DNA of 15,448 bases from Collinsella aerofaciens. GTDB taxonomy: Bacteria; Actinomycetota; Coriobacteriia; Coriobacteriales; Coriobacteriaceae. The position numbers and the translations under genes were made by a program. The notes beneath the pieces were generated by a model, which saw nothing but the letters and a program-made list of their open reading frames with translations, was not told the DNA's origin and did no database searches. The stretch is from positions 1 to 15,448 of the forward strand of contig JAJWXI010000030.1 of assembly GCA_021641225.1 (NCBI GenBank). The letters are read 5' to 3'. The number at the start of each line of letters is the position of its first letter. Position 1 is the stretch's first letter. Positions 12,803-15,448 of the stretch are shown here, piece by piece.

Positions 12803-13939
12803 CTACAACGTTGAAACGAAGGTGGACAGGCGGCAGAGGCCTTCGTCCAGATCTTGGTCGGAAACGCAATAGCTGAGGCGGATGTGGCCTTCTGTGCCGA
12901 AACAGTCGCCCGGGACTAGGGCTACGTTGGCTTCTTTGATGGCTTTGATGCAGAAGTCTTCGCTTGTTAGACCAAATTGTTTGATGCTGGGGAAGGTGTA
13001 GAAGGCGCCGGCTGGTTCCACTACGTCGAGGCCCATGGCGTCTAAGGCTGCGAGTACGCGCTCACGGCGGGCTCGGTAGACTTTGAGCATGGGGGTTGGG
13101 TCGACGGTGAGGGCTCGGGCTGCGGCGTCCATTTCGAAGGAGACAGCGCTCGATACTAGGTATTGGTGAGCCTTGGCGATCTCGGCGATGACGGGTGCCG
13201 CTGCTGCGAGCCAACCCAGGCGCCAGCCGGTCATAGCCCATGGCTTGGAGAAGCTCTCGATGACCACCGTCTGCTCGCGTAGCTCTGAGTGCCGCTGGGC
13301 AAAGCGCTCGTAGCCATCCACGTAGACGAGGCGGTTGTACACGTCGTCGCAGACCACGTAGATGCCCGACTGCTCCGCTACGCGCGCCACGGCGTCGAGC
13401 GATGCCGCGTTGAGAATGCAGCCCGTGGGATTGTTGGGCGAGCAGATAACGATGGCCTTGGTCGCCGGGGTCACACAGGCGCGAAGCGCATCCTCGTCAA
13501 TCTGAAATTGCGCAGGCTCCGTATCCAAAAAGACCGCTTTGGCGTGATTGGCTACGACGATGCTCTCGTACAGGCCAAAGGCCGGCGTGGGAATAATGAC
13601 CTCGTCGCCGGGGTTGAGCATAGCCATGAATGTTGCCGACAGGGCCTCGGTCGCGCCGTCGGTCAGGATGACCTCGTCGGCCGAAAACATAAGGCCCGCG
13701 TCCCCCATGTAGGCAGATAACGCCTCACGCAGGGCGGGGCGACCGTTGTTGGGCGGATAGTGCGTGTCGCCGCGGTCCAACGAAGCAGTCACCTCGGCGC
13801 TAATCACATCGGACGTGGGAAAATCGGGCTCGCCTAGCGCGAGCGCGATGCACCCCGGATGCCGGGCGGCGAGCGCGTTGATCCGGCGGATACCGGAGGG
13901 CTTAAGCGTGGCAAGCGAGGTGTTCATGGGCAGACGCAT
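12803..13939 (-). CDS. Class I/II PLP-dependent aminotransferase
   Basis: A 378-residue enzyme of fold type I that moves amino groups between an amino acid and a 2-oxo acid using pyridoxal phosphate. Seen: ALGEPDFPT in the N-terminal part; THYPPNNGRPALREA; DGATEAL (cofactor phosphate region); SPNNPTG with Asn 169-170; CDDVYNRLVY (Asp pairing with the cofactor nitrogen, and the usual Tyr); SFSKPWAMTGWRLGW with Lys 232 as the Schiff-base lysine; and GHIRLSY with the carboxylate-binding Arg near the C-terminus. Length is normal. The ATG at 13939 follows GAAAGGAACGTC. The substrate cannot be decided; the motifs fit the aspartate/aromatic aminotransferase-like group. The last 150 codons use CTA, GTA and CCA somewhat more than the first half. 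It is divergent from the gene at 14033. Confidence 0.94.
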   Translation of the reverse strand: MRLPMNTSLATLKPSGIRRINALAARHPGCIALALGEPDFPTSDVISAEVTASLDRGDTHYPPNNGRPALREALSAYMGDAGLMFSADEVILTDGATEALSATFMAMLNPGDEVIIPTPAFGLYESIVVANHAKAVFLDTEPAQFQIDEDALRACVTPATKAIVICSPNNPTGCILNAASLDAVARVAEQSGIYVVCDDVYNRLVYVDGYERFAQRHSELREQTVVIESFSKPWAMTGWRLGWLAAAAPVIAEIAKAHQYLVSSAVSFEMDAAARALTVDPTPMLKVYRARRERVLAALDAMGLDVVEPAGAFYTFPSIKQFGLTSEDFCIKAIKEANVALVPGDCFGTEGHIRLSYCVSDQDLDEGLCRLSTFVSTL

Positions 13940-14032
13940 GACGTTCCTTTCGTAAGGGTTGCACTAGGATAGCGCGGCGGGGCGCTGCCAGACGGTGTAA
14001 CCTAAACGGAAACCAACCGGAAAGGAGGCGGC
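13940..14032. promoter_or_regulatory. Divergent intergenic region, likely promoters both ways
   Basis: This 93-bp gap separates two divergent starts, so it should hold promoters for both. On the minus strand a TATCCT -10 candidate lies at 13966-13971 without a good -35. On the plus strand TGTAACCT near 13995-14002 could be an extended -10. Both are weak matches, given for position only. Confidence 0.3.
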
Positions 14033-14704
14033 ATGGAGACGACCGCACGCGGCGATGTACCAAAAACGCTGCAAACCATTGCGTATATCAGTATTCCCAA
14101 GAGCGCCGATCTTGAGTTTTTGCTCTGGGACCTGCAGGATGCCATCGCCGCCTATGCACAGCTTTCCGGCACCGCACTCCCCCACCCGGTCGATTTGGAG
14201 GCGGATGATGCCGGCAGCGTTGCCGGTACCGCCGATGGCATTGTGCTCGCCGTTGAAGATGCACCCAATGATGAAGCGATGGCGCCCATTGAGCAGGTGC
14301 TCGACCGCTTTGGCGGCGCAGGGACGCGTGTCTATGTTGTTGTCCAGGCCGACGTCGGCGGCCTCGAGCGAGCACACGGGCTCGTCGTGCGTCTGCGAGC
14401 GGCATGCGAACTTCATGAGCTGTCATGGTGCGGCGGCGTTGTCGTCTGTACCGGCAGCGGTTTCACGGTGCTTCGTCACTCACCGCGCATGGGACTCTTG
14501 CGGCGACCGTTTTCGGAAGCGATGGATAAGCTGGTGGGCGCCGTGCGCATGGGCTGCTCGGTTGAGCACGCACAACTGCTTGGCGGTGGTAATGCCGAGG
14601 ACGTCGACGCCGACGGCATGGCTTGCGCCGAGCCAGCCGTGCCCGCGCCGATCTGGCGAGGCGTTCTGAAACACCTCGGCGCCCGCACTCAATCAATAAT
14701 CTAA
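14033..14704 (+). CDS. Hypothetical protein, possibly flavodoxin-like fold
   Basis: A 223-residue protein, the only complete gene on the plus strand. The ATG at 14033 has an excellent site (AAAGGAGG) at 4-5 nt, which makes this frame preferable to the overlapping open frame at 14055-14669. It is soluble, with no signal peptide or membrane segment. Alternating hydrophobic strands (TIAYISIP, DGIVLAVED, TRVYVVVQA, GGVVVCTGSG) and helices suggest an alpha/beta sandwich. The stretch from CGGVVVCTGSG to PRMGLLRRPFSEAMDKL is reminiscent of NADPH-dependent FMN reductase/flavodoxin-type proteins, but no cofactor motif is clear. The C-terminal 40 residues are Ala- and Pro-rich. It converges with the DNA glycosylase gene, the two stop codons being 1 nt apart. 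Function not recognised. Confidence 0.8.
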   Translation: METTARGDVPKTLQTIAYISIPKSADLEFLLWDLQDAIAAYAQLSGTALPHPVDLEADDAGSVAGTADGIVLAVEDAPNDEAMAPIEQVLDRFGGAGTRVYVVVQADVGGLERAHGLVVRLRAACELHELSWCGGVVVCTGSGFTVLRHSPRMGLLRRPFSEAMDKLVGAVRMGCSVEHAQLLGGGNAEDVDADGMACAEPAVPAPIWRGVLKHLGARTQSII

Positions 14705-14705
14705 A

Positions 14706-15269
14706 TTAATGAGCTGCCCAGTCCACGGCTTCACTCCAACGCTCGACAAGCCGCTCCAAACGCCACGCCGCGTTGGCAGGACTCGTCGACGGCAGCACGA
14801 TGGCGGGTAACCCCGTCCGCTCTTGTAGATAGCGTTTGTAGAGCCGTCCGGCCGTGCCGCCGTTGCAAACAACGATCTCGATCGGCGTGGCATCCACAAT
14901 GCGTTCAATATGTGCCGGCACAACGTTTTTGATGCTAGCGTCACTCGAGCCCTTAATGTCGCAGCTCTCGATCACATCCCACAGGGCCGCGCCGCCGTTC
15001 AGCAGCATAACCCGCTTGGCGGCAATCGAGGCGTCGAGCGTCGCGGGCTCGCCGCTCGCCAAAGAGTCTCCCTCGTTGGGTGGCACGGACACACCGAGGC
15101 ACGCGGCCATCACACGCCAAAAGCGATTCTGAGGGTTGCCGTAATAAAAGGCATTGGCGCGCGAAAGCACCGAGGGAAACGATCCGAGCACCAAAACGCG
15201 CGAGTGCTGGTCGAACACGGGCTTAAACCCTTGCTCAATATGTTGATAGCCCTTGTCAGACACAGGCAT
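14706..15269 (-). CDS. DNA-deoxyinosine (hypoxanthine-DNA) glycosylase, UDG superfamily
   Basis: A 187-residue base-excision repair enzyme. Families of this kind cut deaminated adenine (hypoxanthine) out of DNA. Seen: VLVLGSFPS (residues 25-33) followed by YYGNPQNRFWRVM (42-54), the combined active-site motif 1 of the hypoxanthine-DNA glycosylase branch (UDG family 6), with the conserved Asn in NPQN; IVVCNGGTAG in the middle; and LPSTSPANA (159-167), the second DNA-binding/catalytic loop. Length is normal for the family. The ATG at 15269 starts 3 nt after the upstream glycosidase stop, so the two are probably co-transcribed. The ribosome site (GAGGG) is modest. The exact base preference (hypoxanthine, uracil) is inferred from the motifs. 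Confidence 0.9.
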   Translation of the reverse strand: MPVSDKGYQHIEQGFKPVFDQHSRVLVLGSFPSVLSRANAFYYGNPQNRFWRVMAACLGVSVPPNEGDSLASGEPATLDASIAAKRVMLLNGGAALWDVIESCDIKGSSDASIKNVVPAHIERIVDATPIEIVVCNGGTAGRLYKRYLQERTGLPAIVLPSTSPANAAWRLERLVERWSEAVDWAAH

Positions 15270-15272
15270 GGG

Positions 15273-15448
15273 CTAGGCCCTCAGCAGATAGCGTACCTCG
15301 CAGGGTGCAAGCTCAAGGGCACCCGTTAGCTCGACTGTGGGCGCGCCGTCGGCAAGTAGGTCGACAAAGGACCCGTTGAGCTCGCCGGCGGTGAAGGTAT
15401 AGGGCTCGTTCACGGCATTGACCGCCACGAGCACCGTCGCGTCGTCGC
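15273..15448 (-). CDS. C-terminal fragment, probable alpha-amylase family (GH13) glycosidase
   Basis: The last 58 codons of a gene that starts beyond the right edge and ends in TAG at 15273. The visible part (beginning DDATVLVAVNAVNEPYTF and ending LELAPCEVRYLLRA) has the alternating short strands of the C-terminal beta-sandwich of GH13 enzymes. In these, a VLVAVN-like strand is followed by a line naming the active dose of hydrophobic strands and a closing LxLxPxxxxxL pattern. The catalytic barrel is not in the window, so the assignment is tentative. Of the three frames on this strand only this one stays open to the edge. It is probably in an operon with the glycosylase, with a 3-nt gap. Confidence 0.65.
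   Translation of the reverse strand, partial: DDATVLVAVNAVNEPYTFTAGELNGSFVDLLADGAPTVELTGALELAPCEVRYLLRA

Noticed and set aside
12355..12872. Several 70-150 codon frames across the rplJ leader and palindrome, on both strands
   Set aside because: They cross the L10 leader, attenuator, promoter and inverted repeats, and their sequence is Arg/Pro-rich noise from GC-rich palindromic DNA.
14055..14669. Alternative 204-codon plus-strand frame inside the gene at 14033-14704
   Set aside because: No ribosome site of its own and a Ser/Pro/Arg-rich frame-shifted composition; the frame starting at 14033 has AAAGGAGG.

Overview
The window looks like chromosomal DNA of a high-GC Gram-positive bacterium of the Actinomycetota. 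The RNA polymerase subunits, the L10/L12 pair and the general codon use suggest the Coriobacteriia, probably a Collinsella-like gut bacterium. This is a judgement from protein flavour; no database was searched. Most genes lie on the minus strand and are described in their direction of transcription.

Right end (15448 to 12803): the tail of a probable GH13 (alpha-amylase type) glycosidase is followed after 3 nt by a hypoxanthine/deoxyinosine-DNA glycosylase. That gene meets, tail to tail with a 1-nt gap, a plus-strand gene of unknown function (14033-14704). This one is divergently arranged with a class I/II PLP aminotransferase (12803-13939).

Middle (12751 to 9785): a 222-bp nested palindrome runs into a consensus-like promoter for rplJ. 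Next come a ribosomal protein L10 leader RNA with an intrinsic attenuator, rplJ, a hairpin-rich spacer, rplL and a terminator. A galU gene with its own promoter and terminator then sits between rplL and rpoB. These are neighbours in most bacteria, so here the classical rplJL-rpoBC operon is split.

Left-centre (9784 to 1811): rpoB and rpoC are adjacent, with the rpoC ribosome binding site inside the last rpoB codons. The C-terminus of RpoC carries about 55 residues that align without gaps to the C-terminal DNA-binding domain of the RNA polymerase alpha subunit, including most of its key DNA-contacting residues. A long acidic tail follows. This is the most interesting observation in the window.

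Left end (1810 to 1): a cluster of three hairpin structures, including a strong intrinsic terminator inside a larger inverted repeat, separates rpoC from an ECF sigma factor gene. That gene has an ECF-type, possibly autoregulated, promoter. It overlaps by 50 bp a GTG-started membrane-anchored probable anti-sigma factor, which runs off the window.

Together the window is a core transcription/translation locus (L10, L12, beta, beta') flanked by a small stress-signalling module on one side and metabolism/repair genes on the other. No mobile element genes, CRISPR arrays, tRNA or rRNA genes were seen.
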